Source: Picosynechococcus sp. PCC 7003 (GTDB lineage: Bacteria > Cyanobacteriota > Cyanobacteriia > Cyanobacteriales > MRBY01). Taken from it: a stretch of DNA of 64,000 nt. Position numbers and translations under genes: made by a program. Below the pieces are notes generated by a model. The model saw nothing but the letters and a program-made list of their open reading frames with translations. It was not told the DNA's origin and did not search any database. Of the stretch, positions 54,999 to 63,089 are shown in pieces (positions within the stretch are counted from its first letter, which is position 1; every line of letters starts with the position of its first letter). The stretch covers positions 638,661 through 702,660 of the forward strand of contig NZ_CP016474.1 of assembly GCF_001693255.1 (NCBI RefSeq), given 5' to 3'.

Positions 54999-56813
54999 TT
55001 AAAAATTGGTGTGGTTGGTGTTGGCTTCGACGAGACGGGAAATCACTTCATCCATCGAAATTGCCCCCAGTTCCCCAGAAGCACGGGTACGGATGCTCAA
55101 GCTGTTGGCTTCCACTTCCTTCGCGCCGGCGATCGCCATCACGGGGATTTTTTGTTTTTCGGCGTTGCGGATTAATTTACCGAGACGTTCCCCAGAGGCA
55201 TCAGCCACGGCCCGAATTCCCACAGCTTGTAGTTTGTCGGCTTGGGCTTTGGCGTAGTCGTAAAACTCATCACTGACGGGGAGAATACGCACCTGTTCAG
55301 GAGCGAGCCAGAGGGGGAAATCACCCGCATATTCTTCGATCAGAATGCCGATCAATCGCTCCAAGGAACCGAAGGGCGCGCGGTGGATCATGATCGGCCG
55401 TTGGCGGGAACCATCCTCAGCGACATATTCCAGTTCAAACCGTTCGGGGAGATTGTAGTCCACCTGCACCGTGCCCAGTTGCCATTCCCGTTCGAGGACA
55501 TCTTGGAAAATAAAGTCCAGTTTCGGCCCGTAGAACGCCGCTTCCCCTTCCGCTTCAAAGTAGTCCATGTCGAGCTTGGTGACGGCTTTACGGATTGCGT
55601 TTTGCGCCTTTTCCCAGACCTCATCGGAACCAATATATTTATCGGAGTTGGGGTCACGGAAACTGAGGCGGGCTTTGAAATTCTTCAGTTGCAAACTCTT
55701 GAACACGGTCAGGATCAAATCCACCACGTTAAAGAATTCTTCTTCGAGTTGGTCGGGGGTGACAAACAGGTGAGAATCGTCCACGGTAAAGCCCCGCACC
55801 CGCGTTAATCCGCCCAATTCACCGGATTGCTCATAACGGTAAACCGTGCCAAATTCTGCCAAACGGATCGGCAATTCTCGATAGGAACGCAGTTGATCTT
55901 TATAAATCTGAATGTGGAAGGGGCAGTTCATCGGCTTCATCACAAAACCCTGTTCTGCTGCCCGTTCTGCGTCGCCATCCGCCATCATCGGGAACATATC
56001 CTCGCGGTAGTTTTGCCAGTGACCGGATACTTTAAATAAATCCACACGGGCAATGTGAGGAGTCACGACACCTTGGTAACCGCGTTTGGTTTGTTCTGCC
56101 TTGAGGAAATTTTCGAGGGTGGAACGGATTAATGTACCTTTGGGAGTCCAGAGGGGTAAGCCAGGCCCGACTTGATCGGAAAACAGAAACAAGCCCAGTT
56201 CTTTACCGAGTTTGCGGTGGTCGCGTTTGAGGGCTTCTTCTTTGCGGCGTTGGTATTCTTTGAGTTGTTCGGGGGTTTCCCAAGCGGTGCCATAAATGCG
56301 TTGGAGCTGTTGTTTGGTTTCATCGCCGCGCCAGTAGGCTCCGGCAACGGATTCGAGGGCGATCGCCTTGGGGTTGATGTCACCGGTATTTTCGACGTGG
56401 GGGCCAGCGCACAGATCCCACCACTGATCGCCGAGGTAGTAGAGGGTGATCGGGTCGTGAATCCCTTCGAGGATTTCGAGTTTGTAGGGTTCGTTGATTT
56501 CTTTAATCCGTTTTTCGGCTTCGGCGCGGGAAATTTCTTCGCGGATGATGGGTAATTTTTTCTTGACGATTTTCACCATCTCTTTTTTGATCGCCTTGAG
56601 ATCCGCTTCGGTGAAGGGTTCTGGCTTGTCGAAATCGTAGTAAAACCCATTCTCTGTCCAAGGACCAATAGTGACCTGGGCGTCGGGAAATAGCTTTTGC
56701 ACTGCCATCGCCATGACGTGGGAGGTGGTGTGACGAATCCGCTTGAGGGTGTCTGATTCACTGGTTTTGGGAAGTTTCATCGGTTCGAGTTGTTCACCAT
56801 TCACCTGATCCAT
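54999..56813 (-). CDS. thrS: Threonyl-tRNA synthetase
   Basis: This class II synthetase charges tRNA-Thr. It has the editing domain (HTTSHVMAMAVQKL near residue 30 and DLCAGPHV near 130) and the catalytic core (motif 2 region TRVRGFTVDDSHLF near 330, motif 3 RAPFGSLERLIGILIEE near 475). An HGTP anticodon-binding domain follows at about 500-595. There is no N-terminal TGS domain, which accounts for its 604-residue length. That form occurs in other cyanobacteria. Confidence 0.95.
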   Translation of the reverse strand: MDQVNGEQLEPMKLPKTSESDTLKRIRHTTSHVMAMAVQKLFPDAQVTIGPWTENGFYYDFDKPEPFTEADLKAIKKEMVKIVKKKLPIIREEISRAEAEKRIKEINEPYKLEILEGIHDPITLYYLGDQWWDLCAGPHVENTGDINPKAIALESVAGAYWRGDETKQQLQRIYGTAWETPEQLKEYQRRKEEALKRDHRKLGKELGLFLFSDQVGPGLPLWTPKGTLIRSTLENFLKAEQTKRGYQGVVTPHIARVDLFKVSGHWQNYREDMFPMMADGDAERAAEQGFVMKPMNCPFHIQIYKDQLRSYRELPIRLAEFGTVYRYEQSGELGGLTRVRGFTVDDSHLFVTPDQLEEEFFNVVDLILTVFKSLQLKNFKARLSFRDPNSDKYIGSDEVWEKAQNAIRKAVTKLDMDYFEAEGEAAFYGPKLDFIFQDVLEREWQLGTVQVDYNLPERFELEYVAEDGSRQRPIMIHRAPFGSLERLIGILIEEYAGDFPLWLAPEQVRILPVSDEFYDYAKAQADKLQAVGIRAVADASGERLGKLIRNAEKQKIPVMAIAGAKEVEANSLSIRTRASGELGAISMDEVISRLVEANTNHTNF

Positions 56814-56906
56814 GGTTGAAATATGCTCCTTAAAATTGCTCCAAAAAGTTTAGCAGGTCGCCATTCTATGTTATCCGTTGTCCCTGCTGGACTGGGGAAT
56901 TTTCAT

Positions 56907-57392
56907 TTACCGGATATCGTTGCGTAAGCCACAGGCGGCGGCATAGGCGATCGCAATGGCATCGACGCTGTCATCGATAGGCATCGCCTCCATCCCAAAA
57001 ATCGACTGTACTAGAGTTGCCACTTCCCGCTTATCGGCCTTCGCGTTACCGATGTGGCATTTCCAACTGGATTGGTGCAGATAAATGGGTTCGATGTTTA
57101 ATTCTCGCAGGCTGACGAGATTTAAAATGCCTAGGCCCTGCAATACGCCTCCTGCAGCTTTGATCTGACGACTAAAAAAAGGCATTTCGATGGCGATCGC
57201 CTCTGGGTGAAATTCCCCCAAAATTTCTGTGTAATCTTGTTCAATCTCCAGCAGTCGTTGGGGCGTCGATAAATCTTTGGCCGTTTCGATAATGCCGTAA
57301 TCAAGAATGTGCGGCAGCGTTTGCCCTTGTTCTTCGAGGACAGCCCAGCCAATAATCGCTAAACCAGGATCAATGCCAAGCCAACGCTTCAT
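56907..57392 (-). CDS. ruvC: Holliday junction resolvase RuvC
   Basis: RuvC cuts four-way DNA junctions made by RuvAB. The 161-residue protein has catalytic acids at the start (LGIDPGLAIIGWA, Asp7), in AIAIEMPFF (Glu near 68) and in the C-terminal DDSVDAIAIAYAA (Asps near 139-142). It is the last core gene before the HIP1-free, AT-rich stretch. Confidence 0.94.
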   Translation of the reverse strand: MKRWLGIDPGLAIIGWAVLEEQGQTLPHILDYGIIETAKDLSTPQRLLEIEQDYTEILGEFHPEAIAIEMPFFSRQIKAAGGVLQGLGILNLVSLRELNIEPIYLHQSSWKCHIGNAKADKREVATLVQSIFGMEAMPIDDSVDAIAIAYAAACGLRNDIR

Positions 57393-57433
57393 GGCAAAAT
57401 AATTTTTATAAGGTATTTATTAATCATCTTTTC

Positions 57434-57490
57434 TCATAAGCTAGAAAATACCGTACTTCCACTAATAATTAATGTTAGATAGCGTGTCAT
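57434..57490 (-). pseudogene. Remnant of a Doc-type toxin gene
   Basis: The antitoxin stop TGA (57,487-57,489) overlaps an ATG in the ATGA arrangement usual for toxin-antitoxin operons. The frame starts MTRYLTL, like the N-terminus of Doc/Fic death-on-curing toxins, but then diverges and stops after 18 residues. No HXFX(D/N) Fic motif follows before ruvC. This looks like a deleted toxin; the identification rests on seven residues plus position. Confidence 0.45.
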
Positions 57491-57684
57491 GCTAGACGGC
57501 GATAAAGTTCAACATTTTTCTTCAGTACATAGCTTGATGCTTGGGGAAAATCTTTTTTAGGGCTAGTCAACAAGTCTTCTATGCTAACGCCCAGAAACTC
57601 TTCAGGAGAAACTTGGTTACTCCGAGCCAACTCTTGCAATCGGCTCAACTGTTCATTTGAGAGATTAATGGTAATAGAAGCCAT
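57487..57684 (-). CDS. Antitoxin-like protein, partner of Doc-family toxins (65 aa)
   Basis: The N-terminal part ASITINLSNEQLSRLQELARS resembles ribbon-helix-helix antitoxins. The C-terminal segment SSYVLKKNVELYRRLA is typical of small antitoxins encoded just before Doc toxins in cyanobacteria. It would bind DNA and neutralise the toxin, but only a vestige of the toxin frame remains downstream. The gene thus appears orphaned. It sits at the edge of the AT-rich island. Confidence 0.72.
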   Translation of the reverse strand: MASITINLSNEQLSRLQELARSNQVSPEEFLGVSIEDLLTSPKKDFPQASSYVLKKNVELYRRLA

Positions 57685-57875
57685 GAGAAGCCCCGAATTT
57701 AGAACGATATTTAAAAAGCACTTCCAGTGTACTTGACTCCTTAGAAACGACTAAAATCCTCAAGGTTTTTTAATGCTCAAAGCAAGGTGATCATCTTCTC
57801 TAATAACTTCTCAACGCCTAAACCATGTCACCTATGCATCGCAAAACATGGCTTGCATCCGAACAAGCGCCATAT

Positions 57876-58127
57876 TTACGTGATGGATTTATCCGTGGCA
57901 TTAATTTTGGTGAGTAACAGAGAAATAATTTTTTGCTGGAGATCGACTGTTGTCTTGTTTTTATACTGAGGAAATGATTGCTTATCTATATCTAGCCTCT
58001 TTGCAAGATCGCTATCAAATCTGTCTCCTGTCAAAATCTTCACTTGCTCTATTATTTCTTTAGGTGATAGTACGTCCATGACAAAAGTAAATAAATCATT
58101 TACAATGGCAGATGTTTCATTTACCAT
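57876..58127 (-). CDS. Putative CI-like helix-turn-helix regulator (83 aa)
   Basis: A small protein whose central part (GDRFDSDLAKRLDIDKQSFPQYKNK, about 34-58) resembles the HTH of bacteriophage CI-type repressors. A helix LQQKIISLLLTKINA follows. It lies divergently only 36 bases from the methyltransferase start, the usual place for a controller gene of a restriction-modification system. Whether it controls the methylase is inference. Codon use is AT-rich, like the neighbouring methylase. Confidence 0.6.
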   Translation of the reverse strand: MVNETSAIVNDLFTFVMDVLSPKEIIEQVKILTGDRFDSDLAKRLDIDKQSFPQYKNKTTVDLQQKIISLLLTKINATDKSIT

Positions 58128-58163
58128 AAAGCTTTAAACTGAATATAACAAGAGATTACTTCT

Positions 58164-59219
58164 ATGGCTCAACACTATTCCTCTATCGAACTATGTGCTG
58201 GTGCGGGTGGACAGGCCCTTGGGCTTCATTTGGCTGGGTTCAAGCATAAAGTTTTAATTGAAATAGAAAAATCTGCTTGCAAAACACTCACACATAACAA
58301 CAATGTTCACTCACTTGGATGGGGAGAAATAATTGAAGGATGTGTGGAGCATTTTGCTAAAAATGAAGCGCACAATTACAAAGGGGTAGATCTTGTTGCC
58401 GGTGGTGTACCATGCCCACCTTTTTCAAAGGCAGGTAAGCAGCTAGGAAAAGATGACGAAAGAGACCTTTTTCCTGCAGCAATTAAAATCGTAGCCAAGG
58501 TTTTACCTAAAGCTGTAATGCTAGAAAACGTTTCAGGCTTACTAGACTCAAAATTTGATTCATATAGAGAAGAAATTGATTTTTCACTTAATACCTTGGG
58601 TTATAAGACATTTTGGAAACTACTGAATGCTTCCGATTTTGGAGTTCCCCAGTTAAGACCGAGAGTTGTACTGGTTGCATTGAGAGGAAAGTATGCGCAG
58701 TATTTTTCATGGCCAGACTATACGATTGAACCTCCAACAGTAGGAGAAGCATTATATGATTTAATGGCTGCGAACGGCTGGGATCAAGTAGATGAATGGA
58801 AGAAGAAAGCCAACAAGATAGCACCAACGTTAGTCGGTGGCTCTAAGAAACATGGTGGGCCTGATCTAGGCCCTTCGAGGGCTAGACGTGCTTGGCAAGA
58901 GCTTCACGTTAATGGAAATATTGTTGGCAATGATGCACCGGAACAAAACTATAGAGGATATAAAAACAAAGAAGAATATAGAAATATGCCATTACTAACA
59001 GTAAAGATGGCCGCAAGGATTCAAGGTTTTCCAGACTGGTGGGAATTTTATGGTAAAAAAACTCCCGCATATCGACAGGTTGGAAATGCTTTTCCTCCTC
59101 CTGTTGCGGAGGCAGTTGGGAAAGAAATATTTAAAGCACTTAAAGCTATTGATAGAAAAAAAATGTCGCCTAGTCTTTGTTTTTGTCGTCAAGATAATAA
59201 TTTGATGCATCTTCCATAA
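58164..59219 (+). CDS. dcm: DNA (cytosine-5-)-methyltransferase
   Basis: A type II modification enzyme of 351 residues. Motif I is SIELCAGAGGQALG (about 7-20). Motif IV holds the catalytic Cys84 in GGVPCPPFSKAG, motif VI is MLENVSG, motif VIII is QLRPRVVLVAL and motif X is YRQVGNAFPPPVAEAVG. The target site cannot be read from sequence. The gene overlaps the converging HNH endonuclease gene by 50 bases at the 3' end. It is AT-rich and without HIP1 sites, unlike the core genes around it, so acquisition by transfer is likely. Confidence 0.93.
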   Translation: MAQHYSSIELCAGAGGQALGLHLAGFKHKVLIEIEKSACKTLTHNNNVHSLGWGEIIEGCVEHFAKNEAHNYKGVDLVAGGVPCPPFSKAGKQLGKDDERDLFPAAIKIVAKVLPKAVMLENVSGLLDSKFDSYREEIDFSLNTLGYKTFWKLLNASDFGVPQLRPRVVLVALRGKYAQYFSWPDYTIEPPTVGEALYDLMAANGWDQVDEWKKKANKIAPTLVGGSKKHGGPDLGPSRARRAWQELHVNGNIVGNDAPEQNYRGYKNKEEYRNMPLLTVKMAARIQGFPDWWEFYGKKTPAYRQVGNAFPPPVAEAVGKEIFKALKAIDRKKMSPSLCFCRQDNNLMHLP

Positions 59220-59847
59220 CTTTATCGCGAGTAGTTTTATTTCTGATTGAATACTCGTCTATTCGGCGAAGAGTTTTCTCACTTATTGACACCACGGTTA
59301 TAACGCCGAATTTTTCAGGATATGCCCAGGAACAGGTTTCGCATTCTAATTCGCAACCCTCGCAGGCACGCCTTTTTCCCACATTACAGTTATTGCACAT
59401 AGGTTGCCAATTTGTAAGCTCGTTTGAACCGCCTCTAGATAGCGGTACTTTGTGATCTGCTTGTAAACCCTTTATACCAGCAGATATTTGTATTCCACAA
59501 GTTACACAAGTGTAATTATGATCCTCAAATAGTTTGTTTTTTTGTCTTTGTGTTAAATAACCTCTATCTTGTGGTGGGGATAGGCTGCTAGATTTAAGTC
59601 TCCAACCGTGGCCATTGAATTGCTCGATATACGAACTTTCTATGTCACAACCAAGCTCATCTCTTAACTCTCTTGTTCGTCTATCGAAGTATTTTTGGCC
59701 AGTGAGTTCCAACAGTTCATCCGATGATACCCATGGTTTTGGGAAAGCATCAGATGTATCACCCCATAAACGAGTTAATATTTTCGATTTGACGTCACTA
59801 AGCTTTCTTTTCGTTGGTAGAGACTGGAGGTAACTATCTAGCTGCAT
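59170..59847 (-). CDS. HNH restriction endonuclease (partner of the cytosine methylase)
   Basis: A 225-residue nuclease. The N-terminal region (about 36-86) looks like a winged-helix domain (VSSDELLELTGQ, FDRRTRELRDELG), probably for DNA recognition. The HNH core has Cys114/Cys117 in CVTCG, the catalytic pair Asp131-His132 in ADHKVPLSRGG, and Cys151/Cys154 in MCNNCN. Another cysteine cluster follows (C162, C165, C169, C172). Position tail-to-tail with the methylase supports a type II restriction-modification pair. Cutting specificity is unknown. Confidence 0.85.
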   Translation of the reverse strand: MQLDSYLQSLPTKRKLSDVKSKILTRLWGDTSDAFPKPWVSSDELLELTGQKYFDRRTRELRDELGCDIESSYIEQFNGHGWRLKSSSLSPPQDRGYLTQRQKNKLFEDHNYTCVTCGIQISAGIKGLQADHKVPLSRGGSNELTNWQPMCNNCNVGKRRACEGCELECETCSWAYPEKFGVITVVSISEKTLRRIDEYSIRNKTTRDKVMEDASNYYLDDKNKD

Positions 59848-60007
59848 AGCTTGTGGGAACTAATCACATAACTATGTATTGTACGAATGCCTTTCATATA
59901 AAGTTGCTTCTGTTACTTTTGTATGAAATATTTTGGCATAAATTCTTTGATGTTTATTTACGCTATCACAATAGTCAAGAGAAGCAAATCCCCATCTATA
60001 AGCTTTG

Positions 60008-61060
60008 TCAACGATGGCGACGCAAAATTAAAATGACAATAATCGGTGCGCCGAACATTGCCGTAACCGTATTCAAGGGTAACGTTAATTCACTCCCTGG
60101 CAATTGCACAATAATATCCGCGAGCAACGCCAGACTAGATCCCAATAAAGTCACCGCTGGAACCAAAAGCCGATGATCGACGGTTTTCAGTAAGCCCCGA
60201 CAGAGGTGCGGCACCGCAATCCCCAGAAAAGAAATCGGGCCACAAAATGCCGTTACTGATCCCGCCAAAAGAGCAGTACTGACAATGATGTGACGACGGG
60301 TTGCTTTTAGGTTGAGGCCGACGCTTTGGGCGTATTGTTTGCCGAGAAGGAGCGCGTTCAAGGGTTTTGCCTGGAAAAAAGCCAGCAGCCCCCCCGCAAA
60401 AATTAACACCATAAAAATGGGCAACTGCTCCTGCTGGATTTCGGCGAAACTGCCAAATGTCCAACTTAGATACAGGCGCAGCGCCTCTGTGGGGCTAAAG
60501 TGCAACAGCAATGTCACCAAAGAATTACTGACGTAGCCGAGCATCAACCCCAAAATTAGTAGGGTGCCATTGTGGGGAATCCGACGGGCGATCGCCAAGA
60601 CGAGCAGCAACACCACCACCGCCCCCAAACTCGCCGCCATCGCCACACTCAAATTTCCGAACAGACCGCCCATAAAACCCGTTCCCAACAGCACCAGGGC
60701 GACCCCCAAACTTGCGCCAGAATTGATGCCCAGCACAAAAGGGCCAGCGAGGGGATTGTTAAACAGGGTTTGCATCTGGAGGCCGCTAATGCCGAGGGCA
60801 GCCCCGGCAAAGGTGGCAGCGATCGCCCGTGGAAAGCGCAGTTGCCAAACGATTTCTGCCCACACCGGATTGTCAATGGGTTGGCCTAAGGCGATCGCCA
60901 AGAGTTGATCCCAGGGAATGGTCGTCGAGCCAAGACTCAAGCTAAGGAAAAATAAGACCCCCCACAGGCCCCCCAGCAGAATAAATAACGAAGGCGATCG
61001 CCACCGTAGTTCCGGTAGAGACAAACAAGTTAAAGGGGTCGTGGTGTAGGGAATTTTCAC
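60008..61060 (-). CDS. FecCD/BtuC-type ABC transporter permease
   Basis: An inner-membrane permease of 350 residues with about nine or ten hydrophobic helices, for siderophore-iron, haem or vitamin B12. Family marks are LRFPRAIAATFAGAALGISGLQMQTLFNNPLAGPFVLGINSGASLG near residues 70-115 and the region GPISFLGIAVPHLCRGL near 270. Its GTG start overlaps the TGA stop of the binding-protein gene (GTGA), implying translational coupling. No ATPase gene follows before the AT-rich restriction genes. Confidence 0.9.
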   Translation of the reverse strand: MKIPYTTTPLTCLSLPELRWRSPSLFILLGGLWGVLFFLSLSLGSTTIPWDQLLAIALGQPIDNPVWAEIVWQLRFPRAIAATFAGAALGISGLQMQTLFNNPLAGPFVLGINSGASLGVALVLLGTGFMGGLFGNLSVAMAASLGAVVVLLLVLAIARRIPHNGTLLILGLMLGYVSNSLVTLLLHFSPTEALRLYLSWTFGSFAEIQQEQLPIFMVLIFAGGLLAFFQAKPLNALLLGKQYAQSVGLNLKATRRHIIVSTALLAGSVTAFCGPISFLGIAVPHLCRGLLKTVDHRLLVPAVTLLGSSLALLADIIVQLPGSELTLPLNTVTAMFGAPIIVILILRRHR

Positions 61061-62271
61061 GGGGAATTTTGCAGGTGGCGGTAATAATAAAGCTCGTGGT
61101 CAGGTAATTGATCAGGGTGGGCAATTTTAATCACATCGGCGAGGATCACATCGGGATTGAGAATGCCCCCTTCCCAAAAATCATTGCCTCCCCCTGGCGC
61201 TACCCGGTTGTTGGCGGCATAGACTTGCTGGTTTTGCACTGCTTCAAACAGTTCATAGCGTTGGTCTTCCTGGAAAATATCGGCGGTGGTTTGCCAAGCG
61301 GGATTCACATTTAGCCAAAGATCCGCTGTCTTTGCCCGACCTAAAACAGCCTCAAAATCAAGGGGTAAACTCAAGCGAGCCGCTGTAGCATCCCAGGGAT
61401 AATTCACGTTGGCATCCCGCAGCAGTTGGGCCACATAGCTTTTTCCTCCTGGCACATACCAGACCCCTTGGTAGGGCGACCCACTGAGTACCGTTGGCGT
61501 TGTTTCTAAATCTTTGACTTGGTTCACGAGGGCTTGGTAACGGTCGGCGATCGCCCCAAAAATCTCATTGGCTTCAGCTTCTTTGTTAAAGAGGAGAGCC
61601 GTAAACTTGAGCCATTCCGCCCGGCCCAGGGGAGTGGGTTCCAGGTGCGCTGCGTCTAACACCACCGTTAACCCCAAGGAATCTAGGGCGCTGGTATTGT
61701 TCCCCTCACTGGCATCGAGGCGATAGTTCAAAATCACATCGGGCTGGAGACTGAGGATCGCTTCCCGGTCTAGCTGGAGATTGCCGACTTCTTGGATATC
61801 GCCCGCTTCAATGGCCGCCCGAATTTCAGGACTATAGATCAGTTGGCGATCGCCGACCCCAATTAAATTTTCTAAATGACCTAAAACGTCTAAGTGGGGT
61901 AAATAGGTTGTCGAAAGGGCAATCACCCGGTTGACGGGCACTTCAACGATGGTCGCCTCTGGATAATCCTCCGGAATGGGCGTACCACACTGCACAAAAA
62001 CATAAGTTAAATCTTGCTGGGCTGTTTCCCAGGGCTGCCGCACCGTCACCACTTTGTAATGGTCGTGGTATGTCACCTGGAAGCCACTGGCAAATTCTGG
62101 CGTTACCTTATTGGGAAAATAATCCACCGCCGGATCATAATTTTCGACACAAGCTGTCGTCGGTGCTGGGGTCTCCGTGAGCGGTTGGGTGGGGCCACAA
62201 CCCCCTAGCCAGAGGGATAAACCCAGGCCCAGCAGAGGAAGCGAACGGTGTGGCAATAGGGGAAAACGCAT
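61057..62271 (-). CDS. Periplasmic iron-siderophore/B12-type substrate-binding lipoprotein
   Basis: A class III (FecB/BtuF-like) binding protein of 404 residues. A lipoprotein signal ends in LGGC (Cys25). The two lobes are shown by VNRVIALSTTYLPHLDVLGHLENLIGVGDRQ near residue 112 and by LSLQPDVILNY near 183, joined by the usual long helix. The start is placed at the ATG 62,271 with GGAG upstream; a GTG at 62,295 would extend the frame by 8 residues. It lies 11 bases after the phosphoesterase gene stop. Ligand unknown. Confidence 0.9.
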   Translation of the reverse strand: MRFPLLPHRSLPLLGLGLSLWLGGCGPTQPLTETPAPTTACVENYDPAVDYFPNKVTPEFASGFQVTYHDHYKVVTVRQPWETAQQDLTYVFVQCGTPIPEDYPEATIVEVPVNRVIALSTTYLPHLDVLGHLENLIGVGDRQLIYSPEIRAAIEAGDIQEVGNLQLDREAILSLQPDVILNYRLDASEGNNTSALDSLGLTVVLDAAHLEPTPLGRAEWLKFTALLFNKEAEANEIFGAIADRYQALVNQVKDLETTPTVLSGSPYQGVWYVPGGKSYVAQLLRDANVNYPWDATAARLSLPLDFEAVLGRAKTADLWLNVNPAWQTTADIFQEDQRYELFEAVQNQQVYAANNRVAPGGGNDFWEGGILNPDVILADVIKIAHPDQLPDHELYYYRHLQNSP

Positions 62272-62282
62272 CTTTTTTGCTC

Positions 62283-63050
62283 CTATGTAAACCACGGAAT
62301 GCGTTGTACCGTTGTTGCAAAGTGACCATCGTCCTGGAGTTCAAACAGACGGAAACCCGGTTGTTCCCACAGTTGGCGATCGCCTGCGATGGGTTCCTGA
62401 TCCGGCGGCGTCACTTGGGTGCAAGTTGATGGTGTACCAAAGCAGGGAATTTCCCCTTGGGTGACGCTGTATTCCAGATGCACATGGCCAAAGAAAACCG
62501 TTTTCACCTGGGGATGGTTTTGGATAATTTCCCAAAACTCAGCGCGGTTGGTCACATCAATTTGATCAAGCCAATCAACCCCCGCTGGCACCACATGGTG
62601 ATGGATGGCGATCGCCACTGGAGAATTTTGATATTGTTCCAGGTTTTCCGCGAGCCAAGCCAATTGATTCGCATCTAAAAACCCCTCGCCATATTCTGGA
62701 TTTTTAAGAAACGAATCCAACAGCAGCAGTTGCCATGGCCCCAGGGAAACGCTCTTTTCGGGCGAAAGGTAATCTCCCTGTAAAATCTCTGCCATAACTT
62801 TCGGATCATCATGATTCCCCGGCAGCCAATAGCTGGGAATCTGGGTCGCTTCGACTAAATCCCGTAACCGTTTATAGGCGATCGCCTCACCGTGGTGGGC
62901 CAAATCCCCCGTTAGAATCACGCGATCTGGTTTAAACTGTTGCGCCGCCGCCAATACCGCCTGAAAAGACGCATCCGTTTTCACGCCCCGCATTTCGGCA
63001 TCGGGATGGTCGAGGAGGTGGGTATCAGTAATCTGGGCAATGAGAACCAT
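62283..63050 (-). CDS. Calcineurin-like metallophosphoesterase, CpdA-like
   Basis: This two-metal phosphoesterase of 255 residues resembles class III cyclic-nucleotide phosphodiesterases. Metal-binding segments in order are AQITDTHLLD (residues 5-14), ILTGDLAHHGE near 47, WLPGNHDDP near 77, AIHHHVVPAG near 150 and FFGHVHLEYS near 185. ATG at 63,050 is the preferred start (a TTG at 63,068 also fits). It lies inside the uptake operon between the TonB receptor and the binding protein. Possible roles include cAMP breakdown or action on an organic phosphate ligand. Confidence 0.87.
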   Translation of the reverse strand: MVLIAQITDTHLLDHPDAEMRGVKTDASFQAVLAAAQQFKPDRVILTGDLAHHGEAIAYKRLRDLVEATQIPSYWLPGNHDDPKVMAEILQGDYLSPEKSVSLGPWQLLLLDSFLKNPEYGEGFLDANQLAWLAENLEQYQNSPVAIAIHHHVVPAGVDWLDQIDVTNRAEFWEIIQNHPQVKTVFFGHVHLEYSVTQGEIPCFGTPSTCTQVTPPDQEPIAGDRQLWEQPGFRLFELQDDGHFATTVQRIPWFT

Positions 63051-63089
63051 GGGAAATCGTGGGAGCAATAGGGGATGAAACGGAGCAAT

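Noticed and set aside
57825-57917. 30-codon plus-strand frame (MSPMHRKTWLASEQ...) next to the HTH gene
   Set aside because: Short, without ribosome site or known family; it partly overlaps the HTH gene on the other strand. It could be a relic but cannot be supported.
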